Below are positions 26,939 to 35,050 of a stretch of DNA of 64,000 bases, one piece after another. The DNA is taken from assembly GCA_022791815.1 (NCBI GenBank), contig JAAVZU010000054.1, forward strand, positions 1-64,000, written 5' to 3'. Under the pieces are notes generated by a model. That model did not search any database. It was given only the letters and a program-made list of their open reading frames with translations, and was not told the origin of the DNA. How positions within the stretch are numbered: the stretch's first letter is position 1; every line of letters begins with the position of its first letter. This DNA is from Lachnospiraceae bacterium. GTDB lineage: Bacteria; Bacillota; Clostridia; Lachnospirales; Lachnospiraceae. The position numbers were made by a program, and so were the translations under genes.

Positions 26939-27103
26939 CGGACAAATGGCTGTATTTTGTGCAAGTTTACTTGCAAAGAAATGTAATCATTTGACCCGCT
27001 AACTGTATGAGTATGTAGGGCGATAGCCTAAAATACGAATACAGTTGGTAATTGCGAGTGTGCGTAGCATGTAGCAATTAATTTTCATACATGGTTATGT
27101 CTG
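26939..27103 (+). repeat. Structured intergenic repeat, copy A (RNA-like)
   Basis: The element could be closed by CGGACA (26939-26944) with TGTCTG (27098-27103). Inside, AACTGTAT (27001-27008) pairs with ATACAGTT (27039-27046) around a GGC-GATA-GCC hairpin. TAATTGC pairs with GCAATTA around a TGC-GTA-GCA hairpin. Positions 27018-27095 are about 81% identical to 42087-42164, and several differences keep pairing (see findings). It lies between nagZ and purF. Function unknown. Confidence 0.6.
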
Positions 27104-27154
27104 AATAAATTGATACTTTTATCTGTAGTGACAGTGCAGATTATAAAAAAATAG

Positions 27155-27182
27155 TTGCGATTCTCTTAAGTATTGATATAAT
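27155..27182 (+). promoter_or_regulatory. Promoter for purF
   Basis: TTGCGA (27155-27160), 16 nt, extended -10 TGATATAAT (TATAAT at 27177-27182). The leader to purF is about 195 nt. Confidence 0.6.
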
Positions 27183-27211
27183 GAATAGTAGAAGAAATTT
27201 TACAATATATG

Positions 27212-27278
27212 CTTTCAAGAAAAGAGGACAAGAAGTCATGCTTTGTTGTCCCCTTTTAAATGTATACGAGCTTGAAAG
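27212..27278 (+). promoter_or_regulatory. Long leader hairpin upstream of purF
   Basis: CTTTCAAG (27212-27219) pairs perfectly with CTTGAAAG (27271-27278). Inside it, AAAAGAGGACAA pairs with TTGTCCCCTTTT with one mismatch. A T-rich stretch follows 3 nt later. It sits in the purF leader and may be an attenuator. It does not match the purine riboswitch core. Confidence 0.5.
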
Positions 27279-27385
27279 AAATATTTCTTTTTGTGGCGTG
27301 GATTTGATACAAACAAGAAGAGGGTGGTAAAGTTGCCTTCTATTAAATTGTGTATACCTATTAAAAAATGTAAAGGGATGAAAAT

Positions 27386-28825
27386 ATGAGTGATTTTGCA
27401 GACGAAAGAGTAGATTTAGGATTACATGAAGAATGTGGTGTTTTTGGTGTATATGACTTTGATGGTCAGGATGTTGCATCTTCCGTTTATTATGGATTGT
27501 TTTCTCTCCAGCACAGAGGACAGGAGAGCTGTGGTATCGCGGTCAGTGATACAAATGGTCCAAAGGCGCAGGTGGATTCCTGTAAAGGAATGGGACTTGT
27601 TAATGAAGTATTTGATGCAGAAAAATTGGAAAAGTTAAAAGGTGATATTGGAGTTGGACATGTACGATATTCTACGGCAGGTGCCAGTAGTAATTTTAAT
27701 ACCCAGCCTTTGGTCTTAAATTATATCAAAGGTACCTTAGCACTTGCCCATAATGGTAATTTGGTAAATGCATTAGAACTTCGTGAAGAGTTAGAATTGA
27801 CAGGTGCAATTTTTCAAACGACTATTGATTCAGAAGTAATTGCTTATTATATTGCAAGAGAAAGATTGCATACATCAACGGTAGAAGAAGCAGTGAAGAA
27901 TGCCATGGGCAGGATTAAAGGAGCGTACTCCTTAATCGTCATGAGTCCTAGAAAGTTAATAGGAGCCAGAGATCCATTTGGTTTTCGTCCGTTGTGTATT
28001 GGAAAGAGGGATAATGCATATTTCCTTACATCTGAAACTTGTGCATTAGACGCAGTAGGTGCAGAGTTTGTAAGAGATGTAGAGCCAGGGGAGATTGTAA
28101 CAATTAGTCCTGAATATGGAATTCAGTCAGATAAGTCTTTGTGTCAAAGCAAACATGCAAGATGTATCTTTGAATATATTTATTTTTCCAGAGCAGATAG
28201 TTATTTGGATGGTGTTAGCGTATATAATTCAAGAATAATGGCAGGAAAGATTCTGGCAGAACAGCATCCAGTAGAAGCAGATATTGTAGTTGGTGTACCA
28301 GAATCTGGAAATGTTGCTGCAATGGGATATTCGCTCCAGTCAGGAATACCTTATGGTACAGCCTTTGTAAAAAATAACTATATTGGAAGAACTTTTATTA
28401 AACCTAAGCAGTCTGTCCGGGAATCCGCTGTAAAGATTAAGCTGAATGTTTTACGTGAGGTAGTAGATGGAAAACGTGTGGTTATGGTAGACGATTCTAT
28501 TGTGAGAGGAACAACCTGTGCAAGAATTATTGGAATGTTAAAACAAGCAGGAGCCACAGAAGTTCATGTGAGGATTAGCTCGCCACCATTTTTATATCCT
28601 TGTTATTTTGGCACAGATGTACCTTCCAGTAACCAGTTAATTGCATATAACAAGACAGTAGAAGAGATTCGTGAAATGATAGGAGCGGACAGTTTAGGAT
28701 ATTTAGATAAAGACCGTCTTCATGAGTTACTTGGTGGACAAGAAGGATATTGTGATGCTTGTTTTAGCGGGAACTATCCAGTAGAGCCTCCAAAGCAGGA
28801 TATTCGTGGAGAGTATGAGCAGTAG
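27386..28825 (+). CDS. purF: Amidophosphoribosyltransferase
   Basis: It performs the committed step of purine synthesis, forming phosphoribosylamine from PRPP and glutamine. The nucleophile Cys17 in 'LHEECGVFGVY' implies cleavage of a 16-residue propeptide, as in the Bacillus-type enzyme. The PRPP site is 'VVMVDDSIVRGTT' (about 369-381). Cysteines in 'ARCIFEYIYFSR', 'YPCYFG' and 'YCDACFSG' fit the 4Fe-4S cluster of that class. The 479-residue length is normal. The ribosome binding site is AAAGGGATG. It is followed by purB, with purA further downstream, so the AMP branch is gathered here. Confidence 0.97.
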   Translation: MSDFADERVDLGLHEECGVFGVYDFDGQDVASSVYYGLFSLQHRGQESCGIAVSDTNGPKAQVDSCKGMGLVNEVFDAEKLEKLKGDIGVGHVRYSTAGASSNFNTQPLVLNYIKGTLALAHNGNLVNALELREELELTGAIFQTTIDSEVIAYYIARERLHTSTVEEAVKNAMGRIKGAYSLIVMSPRKLIGARDPFGFRPLCIGKRDNAYFLTSETCALDAVGAEFVRDVEPGEIVTISPEYGIQSDKSLCQSKHARCIFEYIYFSRADSYLDGVSVYNSRIMAGKILAEQHPVEADIVVGVPESGNVAAMGYSLQSGIPYGTAFVKNNYIGRTFIKPKQSVRESAVKIKLNVLREVVDGKRVVMVDDSIVRGTTCARIIGMLKQAGATEVHVRISSPPFLYPCYFGTDVPSSNQLIAYNKTVEEIREMIGADSLGYLDKDRLHELLGGQEGYCDACFSGNYPVEPPKQDIRGEYEQ

Positions 28826-28935
28826 GGAAAATGTTTGAATACAACAGAAATAAAAAAAGAATGACAATAGATAGGTAGTCTGTGCATTTATGGCACTATT
28901 ATAAAAAAACAGGTGAGTGATGAAAGGAGAATAAC

Positions 28936-30369
28936 ATGAGTACAGATAGATACACAAGCCCATTATCAGAAAGATATGCAAGTAAGGATATGCAGTATAT
29001 TTTTTCGCAGGATATGAAATTTAAGACATGGAGAAAGCTTTGGATTGCATTAGCAGAAGCAGAACATGAACTGGGGCTTAATATTACACAAGAACAGATT
29101 GATGAGTTAAAAGAACATCAGGATGATATCAATTATGAGGTAGCAAAGGAAAGAGAGAAATTAGTGCGACATGATGTAATGTCTCATGTGTATGCTTATG
29201 GAACCCAATGTCCAAAAGCGAAGGGAATTATTCATTTAGGAGCAACTTCTTGTTATGTTGGTGATAATACAGATGTTATTATTATGACAGAAGCTTTGAA
29301 GTTAGTAAAAAAGAAATTAGTGAATATTATCAATGAATTGTCTAAATTTGCAATGGAGTATAAAGGTCTGCCTACATTAGCATTTACTCATTTTCAACCA
29401 GCACAGCCAACTACAGTTGGAAAAAGAGCTGCTCTTTGGTTAATGGAATTGAAAATGGACTTGGAAGATGTGGATTATGTTCTTGAGAATATGAAATTAC
29501 TCGGTTGTAAAGGAACTACAGGAACACAGGCGAGCTTTAAAGAATTGTTCGATGGGGATACTGAAAAGATTCAACAGGTAGACAAGCTTATTGCAAAAAA
29601 GATGGGATTCAAAGAAACATTCCCTGTTTCTGGACAGACATATTCCAGAAAATTAGATACTAGAGTAGTAAATGTATTAGCAGGAATCGCAGCCAGTGCT
29701 CATAAGTTCTCCAATGATATTCGTTTGTTACAACACTTGAAGGAAGTAGAAGAACCATTTGAAAAGAACCAGATAGGTTCTTCAGCCATGGCATATAAAA
29801 GAAATCCAATGAGAAGTGAGAGAATTGCATCTCTAGCAAGATTTGTTATGGTGGATGCCATGAATCCTGCTATTACTTCCGCAACACAGTGGTTTGAAAG
29901 AACATTAGATGATTCTGCAAATAAAAGATTGAGTGTTCCAGAAGCATTTTTGGCTATTGATGGAATTTTAGATTTATATTTGAATGTGGTGGATGGATTG
30001 GTAGTTTATCCAAAAGTAATTGAAAAAAGACTTATGGCAGAGTTACCATTTATGGCAACAGAGAACATTATGATGGATGCAGTAAAGGCAGGAGGAGACC
30101 GCCAGGAATTACATGAAAAGATTCGTACCTTGTCTATGCAGGCTGGTAAAAATGTAAAGGAAGAAGGGTTGGATAATAATTTGCTTGAATTGATTGCTGC
30201 AGATCCAGCCTTTAATATGACATTAGAAGAGCTGCAAAAAACTATGGAGCCAAAGAAATATACGGGACGTTCAGAAGAACAAGTGGAAGAGTTTATTCAT
30301 GACGTAATTATGCCGATATTAGAAGAAAATAAAGATTTGCTTGGTTTAACAGCCGAAATTAATGTATAA
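28936..30369 (+). CDS. purB: Adenylosuccinate lyase
   Basis: PurB cleaves SAICAR to AICAR and adenylosuccinate to AMP, releasing fumarate. The fumarase/aspartase-family signature is 'IGSSAMAYKRNPMRSERI' (about 279-296), with the catalytic Ser in its flexible loop. A second conserved block is 'IHLGATSCYVGDNTDVI', and 'LAFTHFQPAQPTTVGKR' contains the catalytic-region His. 477 residues, AAAGGAG ribosome binding site. It lies 110 nt after purF. A structured repeat (30382-30542) follows its stop codon. Confidence 0.96.
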   Translation: MSTDRYTSPLSERYASKDMQYIFSQDMKFKTWRKLWIALAEAEHELGLNITQEQIDELKEHQDDINYEVAKEREKLVRHDVMSHVYAYGTQCPKAKGIIHLGATSCYVGDNTDVIIMTEALKLVKKKLVNIINELSKFAMEYKGLPTLAFTHFQPAQPTTVGKRAALWLMELKMDLEDVDYVLENMKLLGCKGTTGTQASFKELFDGDTEKIQQVDKLIAKKMGFKETFPVSGQTYSRKLDTRVVNVLAGIAASAHKFSNDIRLLQHLKEVEEPFEKNQIGSSAMAYKRNPMRSERIASLARFVMVDAMNPAITSATQWFERTLDDSANKRLSVPEAFLAIDGILDLYLNVVDGLVVYPKVIEKRLMAELPFMATENIMMDAVKAGGDRQELHEKIRTLSMQAGKNVKEEGLDNNLLELIAADPAFNMTLEELQKTMEPKKYTGRSEEQVEEFIHDVIMPILEENKDLLGLTAEINV

Positions 30370-30381
30370 TTAACTGAGATT

Positions 30382-30542
30382 ATTCACGGCTTTAAGCAAG
30401 AACTAAGTCTTATGTAAGCCGAAGGCTTAGAAATAAAGACTTAGTTATGCTTAATAGTTCAATTGACGATGATTGCAGACAGGTGACGCTGTCAAGCAGC
30501 TCCTAGCTGTGATAGCAGCGGTCTGCAATATAAGCCGTGAAT
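30382..30542 (+). repeat. Multibranched structured intergenic element
   Basis: Outer stem: ATTCACGGCTT (30382-30392) with AAGCCGTGAAT (30532-30542), 11 bp perfect. Arm 1: ACTAAGTCTT (30402-30411) with AAGACTTAGT (30436-30445), capped by TAAGCC-GAA-GGCTTA. Arm 2: TTGCAGAC (30473-30480) with GTCTGCAA (30521-30528), containing CAGCT-CCT-AGCTG. A clear three-way-junction RNA fold, 12 nt after purB. Its right end recurs before gltB. Confidence 0.65.
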
Positions 30543-30596
30543 CATTAAGGTTTAGAATAAAGTAATGTGTTTATCAATAATACTTACATAGGAGAA

Positions 30597-30649
30597 AACT
30601 TTATTTTATAAAAAACATAGATTCTGTGTTTTTTGTAAAGTAAAGTTAT
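30597..30649 (+). promoter_or_regulatory. Long A/T hairpin before the HD-GYP gene
   Basis: AACTTTA and TAAAGTT enclose AAAAAACA-TAG-ATT-CT-G-TGTTTTTT. It could be the terminator of the purB transcript or a leader structure of the next gene. The remainder of 30543-30683 shows no gene. Confidence 0.45.
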
Positions 30650-30683
30650 AGAATGTGTTAGACGTGGAAATGGGGGATACACC

Positions 30684-31778
30684 ATGGAGATAAAACGTAT
30701 TCAAATTATGCATGCCACAGAAGGTATGATTTTAGCAGAAGATGTATATACAAGCACAGATAAGCTCCTTGTGACTTGTAACACCATTTTAACAAGCACA
30801 GTGATTCAAAAGATAAAAAAATATGGTATTTTTCATATCTTAGTATATGAAAAAGAAAGTGAAGAGGCAACAATCGAAGAAGAGATAGAGGCAAAGGATA
30901 TATATCTGCATAAAGAGAGACTTCAAAGAAGTCAGGATTTTAATGCTTTTAAGCAGGATTTTGAGAAGTCAATCAAAGGATTGAAGAAAACTTTTGGCAG
31001 GATTATGGGGGATAATGGTTTAGACGAAACAGAAGAATTATTAGGCAGGATAAATGCAATGGTAAAGCATGGGCATGGGACTTTGCATATTATGGATATG
31101 CTAAATTGTATGAGAGAGTATGATGATGTTACTTATGCTCACAGTATTAGTGTTGGTCTGTTGTGCCGGTTAATTGGAGAGTGGTTAAAATATCCAGAAA
31201 AAGAATTACAGTCATTGACATTAGCTGGACTGGTACATGATATTGGAAAACTACAGATTTCTTATAGTATTATATCCAAACCAGGAAAACTAACTAGTCA
31301 GGAATATAAGATTATCCAGACACATCCCAGACTTGGTTATAATATTTTAATGGATAAAGATTTTGACAAAAGAGTAAAACTAGCAGCACTTATGCATCAT
31401 GAACGTTGTGATGGGAGTGGATATCCATTTCAATTGCAGGCAGGGGAAATTGATTATTGGAGTAAAATAGTTTCTATCGCAGATGTTTATGATGCTATGA
31501 CAGCAGATCGTTCTTACCGAAAGGGAATGTGTCCATTTGATGTATTAAATATCTGGGGAAAGGAAGGATATATAAAGCATGATCCAGGACTTCTTATGCT
31601 GTTTATGGAGAAAACCGCATATTCTTATATTAATTCTTCTGTTCGTCTTTCAGATGGAAGAATTGGAGAGATTGTCAGTATACAAAAAGATGCATTGGCA
31701 AGACCCTTAGTACGGGTTGGGGAAAGTTTTGTTGATTTGAATAGAGAGAATGATATAGTGATTCAACAGATAATATGA
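30684..31778 (+). CDS. HD-GYP domain protein (putative cyclic di-GMP phosphodiesterase)
   Basis: The HD-GYP class hydrolyses cyclic di-GMP. After an N-terminal region of about 110 residues with a 'MILAEDVYTSTDKLLV' motif common to such proteins, the HD-GYP domain follows. It has 'THAHS'-like 'TYAHSISVGLL', 'LVHDIGKLQIS' (HD at about 185), 'LMHHERCDGSGYPFQL' (HHE..GYP, about 236-251) and 'VSIADVYDAMTADRSYRKG'. All hallmark residues appear intact, so activity is likely. A C-terminal beta-rich segment (about 300-364) resembles domains seen in related proteins. No membrane segment. It sits between purB and purA without an evident metabolic link. With the PAS/GGDEF gene at 1-2045, it is the second cyclic di-GMP gene here. 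Confidence 0.9.
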   Translation: MEIKRIQIMHATEGMILAEDVYTSTDKLLVTCNTILTSTVIQKIKKYGIFHILVYEKESEEATIEEEIEAKDIYLHKERLQRSQDFNAFKQDFEKSIKGLKKTFGRIMGDNGLDETEELLGRINAMVKHGHGTLHIMDMLNCMREYDDVTYAHSISVGLLCRLIGEWLKYPEKELQSLTLAGLVHDIGKLQISYSIISKPGKLTSQEYKIIQTHPRLGYNILMDKDFDKRVKLAALMHHERCDGSGYPFQLQAGEIDYWSKIVSIADVYDAMTADRSYRKGMCPFDVLNIWGKEGYIKHDPGLLMLFMEKTAYSYINSSVRLSDGRIGEIVSIQKDALARPLVRVGESFVDLNRENDIVIQQII

Positions 31779-31840
31779 GAAGAAGATATAAAAAAGATAG
31801 AAAAGGTCTATTAAAATAGATTGTAAAAAGGATAACAAGG

Positions 31841-31885
31841 AGTAAAGTTGTAACAATTTAAGCTTTTTACAAATCAAACTTTACT
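31841..31885 (+). promoter_or_regulatory. Inverted repeat in the purA upstream region
   Basis: AGTAAAGTT (31841-31849) and AACTTTACT (31877-31885) form a 9-bp stem with a 27-nt loop. It might end the HD-GYP transcript or regulate purA; there is no T tract. A second small stem ATTCTAT-CT-ATAGAAT lies near 31963-31978. No gene is seen in 31779-32055. Confidence 0.4.
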
Positions 31886-32055
31886 TCTTGGGCAAGATGT
31901 AGTAGAATAAAAAGTGTTTGTTTGAATATAACAATACATTAGAAGGGAGAAAGTGTTTCTTCTATTCTATCTATAGAATGCAAAGGGTGTTCTTAAATGA
32001 AAATCAAAGAATGTCTATAACTAGGTAGGCATACAATTCAGGAGGATAAATACAT

Positions 32056-33351
32056 ATGGTAACAGCAATCGTAGGAGCTAACTGGGGCGATGAAGGAAAA
32101 GGTAAAATTACAGATATGCTTGGTCAGGAATCGGATATTATTGTTCGTTTTCAAGGCGGTAGTAATGCAGGTCATACAATTGTAAATGACTATGGTAAGT
32201 TTGCACTACATCTATTGCCTTCTGGCGTATTTTATAATCATACAACCAGCATTATTGGGAATGGGGTAGCATTAAACATTCCTGATTTGGTAGAAGAAGT
32301 GAATAGTCTAGTAGAAAAAGGTGTACCAAGACCAAAAATATATGTATCGGACAGAGCACAGATTGTAATGCCGTATCATATTTTGTTTGATCAATATGAA
32401 GAAGAAAGACTTGCAGGCAAATCCTTTGGTTCTACAAAGTCTGGAATTGCACCATTTTATTCTGACAAATATGCAAAGATTGGATTTCAGGTTTCAGAGT
32501 TATTTGAGGAAGAATCTGTACTGAAAGAGAAGCTGGAACGTGTATGTGTACAAAAAAATGTTATTTTAGAGCATTTGTATCATAAGCCAGCCATGAATGT
32601 AAATGAATTGTATAGTACCTTAATGAAATATAAAGAGATGGTAGCTCCATTTGTGTGTGATACACATCAGTTTTTACATGAAGCATTAAAAGAAGGAAAG
32701 AATATTTTATTAGAAGGGCAGTTGGGGTCTTTGAAGGATCCAGACTTTGGAATTTATCCAATGGTTACTTCATCTTCAACATTAGCGGGATATGGAGCAA
32801 TTGGTGCAGGTATTCCACCTTATGAAATTAAGAATATAGTTGTAGTAGTGAAAGCATATTCCAGTGCGGTAGGAGCCGGAGAATTTGTTAGTGAAATTCA
32901 TGATAAAGAAGAAGCGGATGAATTAAGAAGACGTGGTGGTGATGGCGGAGAATACGGTGCTACTACTGGACGTCCAAGAAGAATGGGCTGGTTTGACTGT
33001 GTGGCTTCCCGCTATGGTTGCCGCGTACAAGGAGCTACAGAAGTTGCATTTACTGTATTAGATGTATTAGGCTATCTGGATGAGATACCAGTTTGTACAG
33101 GTTATGAAATAGATGGTAAAGTAGTCAAAGAATTTCCTACTACTAAGGATCTAAAAAAAGCCAAGCCAATATATGAAGTATTACCAGGCTGGAAACAGGA
33201 GATTAAAGGAATTCATGATTATGAAGAATTACCAGAGAATTGTAGAAAATATATTGAATTTATAGAAAAAGAAATAGGAATTCCAATTACCATGGTATCC
33301 AATGGACCAAACAGAAGTGATATTATTTATCGTGGAACAAGAAAGAAATAA
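32056..33351 (+). CDS. purA: Adenylosuccinate synthetase
   Basis: It joins IMP and aspartate using GTP, the first step from IMP to AMP. The GTP-binding P-loop is 'VGANWGDEGKGKITDML' (residues 6-22), with 'GSNAGHTIV' (about 36-44) and the conserved 'STKSGIAPFYSDK' loop. 'TTGRPRRMGWFD' occurs near residue 308. The 431-residue length fits bacterial PurA. Its strong AGGAGG ribosome binding site and long leader suggest an independent transcript. A strong bidirectional terminator follows. Confidence 0.96.
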   Translation: MVTAIVGANWGDEGKGKITDMLGQESDIIVRFQGGSNAGHTIVNDYGKFALHLLPSGVFYNHTTSIIGNGVALNIPDLVEEVNSLVEKGVPRPKIYVSDRAQIVMPYHILFDQYEEERLAGKSFGSTKSGIAPFYSDKYAKIGFQVSELFEEESVLKEKLERVCVQKNVILEHLYHKPAMNVNELYSTLMKYKEMVAPFVCDTHQFLHEALKEGKNILLEGQLGSLKDPDFGIYPMVTSSSTLAGYGAIGAGIPPYEIKNIVVVVKAYSSAVGAGEFVSEIHDKEEADELRRRGGDGGEYGATTGRPRRMGWFDCVASRYGCRVQGATEVAFTVLDVLGYLDEIPVCTGYEIDGKVVKEFPTTKDLKKAKPIYEVLPGWKQEIKGIHDYEELPENCRKYIEFIEKEIGIPITMVSNGPNRSDIIYRGTRKK

Positions 33352-33407
33352 AAAAAGAAAACCATAAATGCAGATTAAAATATCTGATTTATGGTTTTCT
33401 TTTTTTA
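33350..33407. terminator. Bidirectional terminator after purA
   Basis: AAAAAAAGAAAACCATAAA and TTTATGGTTTTCTTTTTTT form a 19-bp stem with an inner GCAGAT/ATCTG segment. T tracts lie on both strands, serving purA and the convergent small gene. Confidence 0.9.
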
Positions 33408-33408
33408 T

Positions 33409-33633
33409 CTAATTTTCTAATAAACTATTTTCCAGTACATTAATGTAATGTTTCCAGATTTCATAATTTACATGGCGGGGGTACTTTTGTATGTATCTCT
33501 CAAAGATACTTATGTATTTTTCTAATAGTTTTGGTCTTGTAGCTGCAATATCAAGGTAATCCCCGTTTAGGGTTTCGCATTTGCTGAAATCTACATCTTG
33601 CATGTTAATAATTTCGTTTGAAAAAATTTTCAT
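33409..33633 (-). CDS. Small protein of unknown function (74 aa)
   Basis: ATG 33633 lies 7 nt after a perfect AGGAGG on the - strand, and the stop codon abuts a bidirectional terminator, so I consider the gene real. The product has 74 residues with no signal peptide or membrane segment. A central 'GDYLDIAATRPKLLEKYIS' helix is followed by an aromatic-rich amphipathic helix 'HVNYEIWKHYINVLENS'. No family is recognised. It lies downstream of the aminotransferase gene on the same strand, about 100 nt away, and may share its transcript. Confidence 0.7.
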   Translation of the reverse strand: MKIFSNEIINMQDVDFSKCETLNGDYLDIAATRPKLLEKYISIFERYIQKYPRHVNYEIWKHYINVLENSLLEN

Positions 33634-33737
33634 GATAGTTCCTCCTGCTTTTGATAATTCAATAATATCATGGTTTTTCATTATAACATAGATAAGTAAC
33701 GGATACAAGGGAAAAATAATGGGTAAATTGTAATAGT

Positions 33738-34838
33738 TTATCTTTCCTCAAAGAAGGATAAAATAACATCAATAAGTGCATTATTTTTATCTGGCATCAT
33801 AAAGCAGAAACGAAAATATTGGTTGTCGAGAAATGGGAATGTGGAACAGTTTCGGATCATAAGACCCTTTTGTATTGCAGCGTCAAAAATATCATCTGCT
33901 GTTACACAATCATCCAATATTTTGACTAAAACAAAATTTGAATTACATGGATATAGTTTTAAGCTGTTACATTGTGATAAAATATTGTAAATCCGATCGC
34001 GTTCTTTTGAGATCAAGGTTCTTGTTTCCTGGATATATGCTTCATCAGAAAACATAATTTCCCCAGCAATGGCAGCAAGACTGTTAATTGTCCAAGGGTT
34101 TTTCTTGTGGTCAATTTCACGGATTAAATCTTGATTGCCACAAATAGCATAACCTAGACGCAGTCCAGGGGCAGCAAAAAACTTGGAAATACCCCGAAGA
34201 ATAATTATATTATTATAATACTCTGTTAAAGGAATAGAAGTAACTAATTCAGGTTTTTGGGCAAATTCCACATAGGTTTCATCTACCATAACAAAGATAT
34301 CTTTTTCTTTGCAAATATCTAATATTTGACGTAAGTCTTTTTGAGGAATATAAGAGGAGGTGGGGTTGTTTGGATTACAGAGAACCAGCAAATCCACATC
34401 CTTTGTCAATTCTACCTGCAGGGTTGAAAGTTCCAATTGAAAATCATGTTCTTCCTTTAAGCGGAAGTAATGGCAACGGCCACCATTAATTGTGATTTCT
34501 CTTTCATATTCAGAATAAGTAGGTCCTAGAATTAAAGCTTTTTTGGGGTGCTTTATTTGAATTAGGACAGAAATTAGTTCTGTAGAACCATTGCCTACAA
34601 GGATATTTTTATAATCTGTGTCTACATAAGTACCAATAGCTTTTCTAAGGTCTGTATATTCTCTATCTGGATAGGATGTAATAGCATCTATATGGGAGGA
34701 GAGACTTTCTTTTAGCTTGAAAGAAATTCCAAGAGGGTTTACATTGGAAGAAAAGCTAGTGATATCTTCTTTTTTTATATGGTATTTTTTCTCTATTAAT
34801 TCTAAATCACTCCCATGAAAGTGTTCTTTATGTTTCAT
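33738..34838 (-). CDS. CobD/HisC-like PLP-dependent aminotransferase
   Basis: A fold-type I PLP enzyme of 366 residues. The N-terminal 'FSSNVNPLGIS' is typical of threonine-phosphate decarboxylase CobD. Histidinol-phosphate aminotransferases share the rest of the fold. The cofactor region includes 'VGNGSTELIS', the Asn/Asp sites 'CNPNNPTSSY' and 'MVDETYVEF', and the Schiff-base Lys in 'RGISKFFAAPGLRLGYA' (about 214-230). No cobalamin or histidine genes are nearby in the window, so the substrate is undetermined. The ribosome binding site on the - strand is AAAGGAGAT. Confidence 0.85.
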   Translation of the reverse strand: MKHKEHFHGSDLELIEKKYHIKKEDITSFSSNVNPLGISFKLKESLSSHIDAITSYPDREYTDLRKAIGTYVDTDYKNILVGNGSTELISVLIQIKHPKKALILGPTYSEYEREITINGGRCHYFRLKEEHDFQLELSTLQVELTKDVDLLVLCNPNNPTSSYIPQKDLRQILDICKEKDIFVMVDETYVEFAQKPELVTSIPLTEYYNNIIILRGISKFFAAPGLRLGYAICGNQDLIREIDHKKNPWTINSLAAIAGEIMFSDEAYIQETRTLISKERDRIYNILSQCNSLKLYPCNSNFVLVKILDDCVTADDIFDAAIQKGLMIRNCSTFPFLDNQYFRFCFMMPDKNNALIDVILSFFEER

Positions 34839-34994
34839 GATAAAATCTCCTTTTTTTGTTGAATAATGTTACTTAATAGTGTTATAATTATGGTATATTG
34901 TGTTTTTGGCAAGAGGGTTCTAAACAGTTACCATTAATTATATTAAAAAAAAGCATGGGTGTCAAAAGATTAGATAAGAAATATAGAAACAAAA

Positions 34995-35025
34995 GTAATA
35001 GTTCAGCCATTAGCTGAACTGTTAC
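34995..35025. repeat. Short palindromic repeat, copy 1
   Basis: GTAATAGTTCAGC (34995-35007) pairs with GCTGAACTGTTAC (35013-35025): 13 bp with one G-T wobble and a CATTA loop. It is related to copies at 42207-42237 and 58260-58290. It ends 25 nt before the start codon of the DUF5717 gene. Confidence 0.7.
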
Positions 35026-35050
35026 AAACAAAAGTTTGTAGGTGGATAAA

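Noticed and set aside
27189-27385. Purine riboswitch upstream of purF
   Set aside because: The conserved junction elements and loop-loop pairs of the purine aptamer are not found; only a long hairpin is seen.
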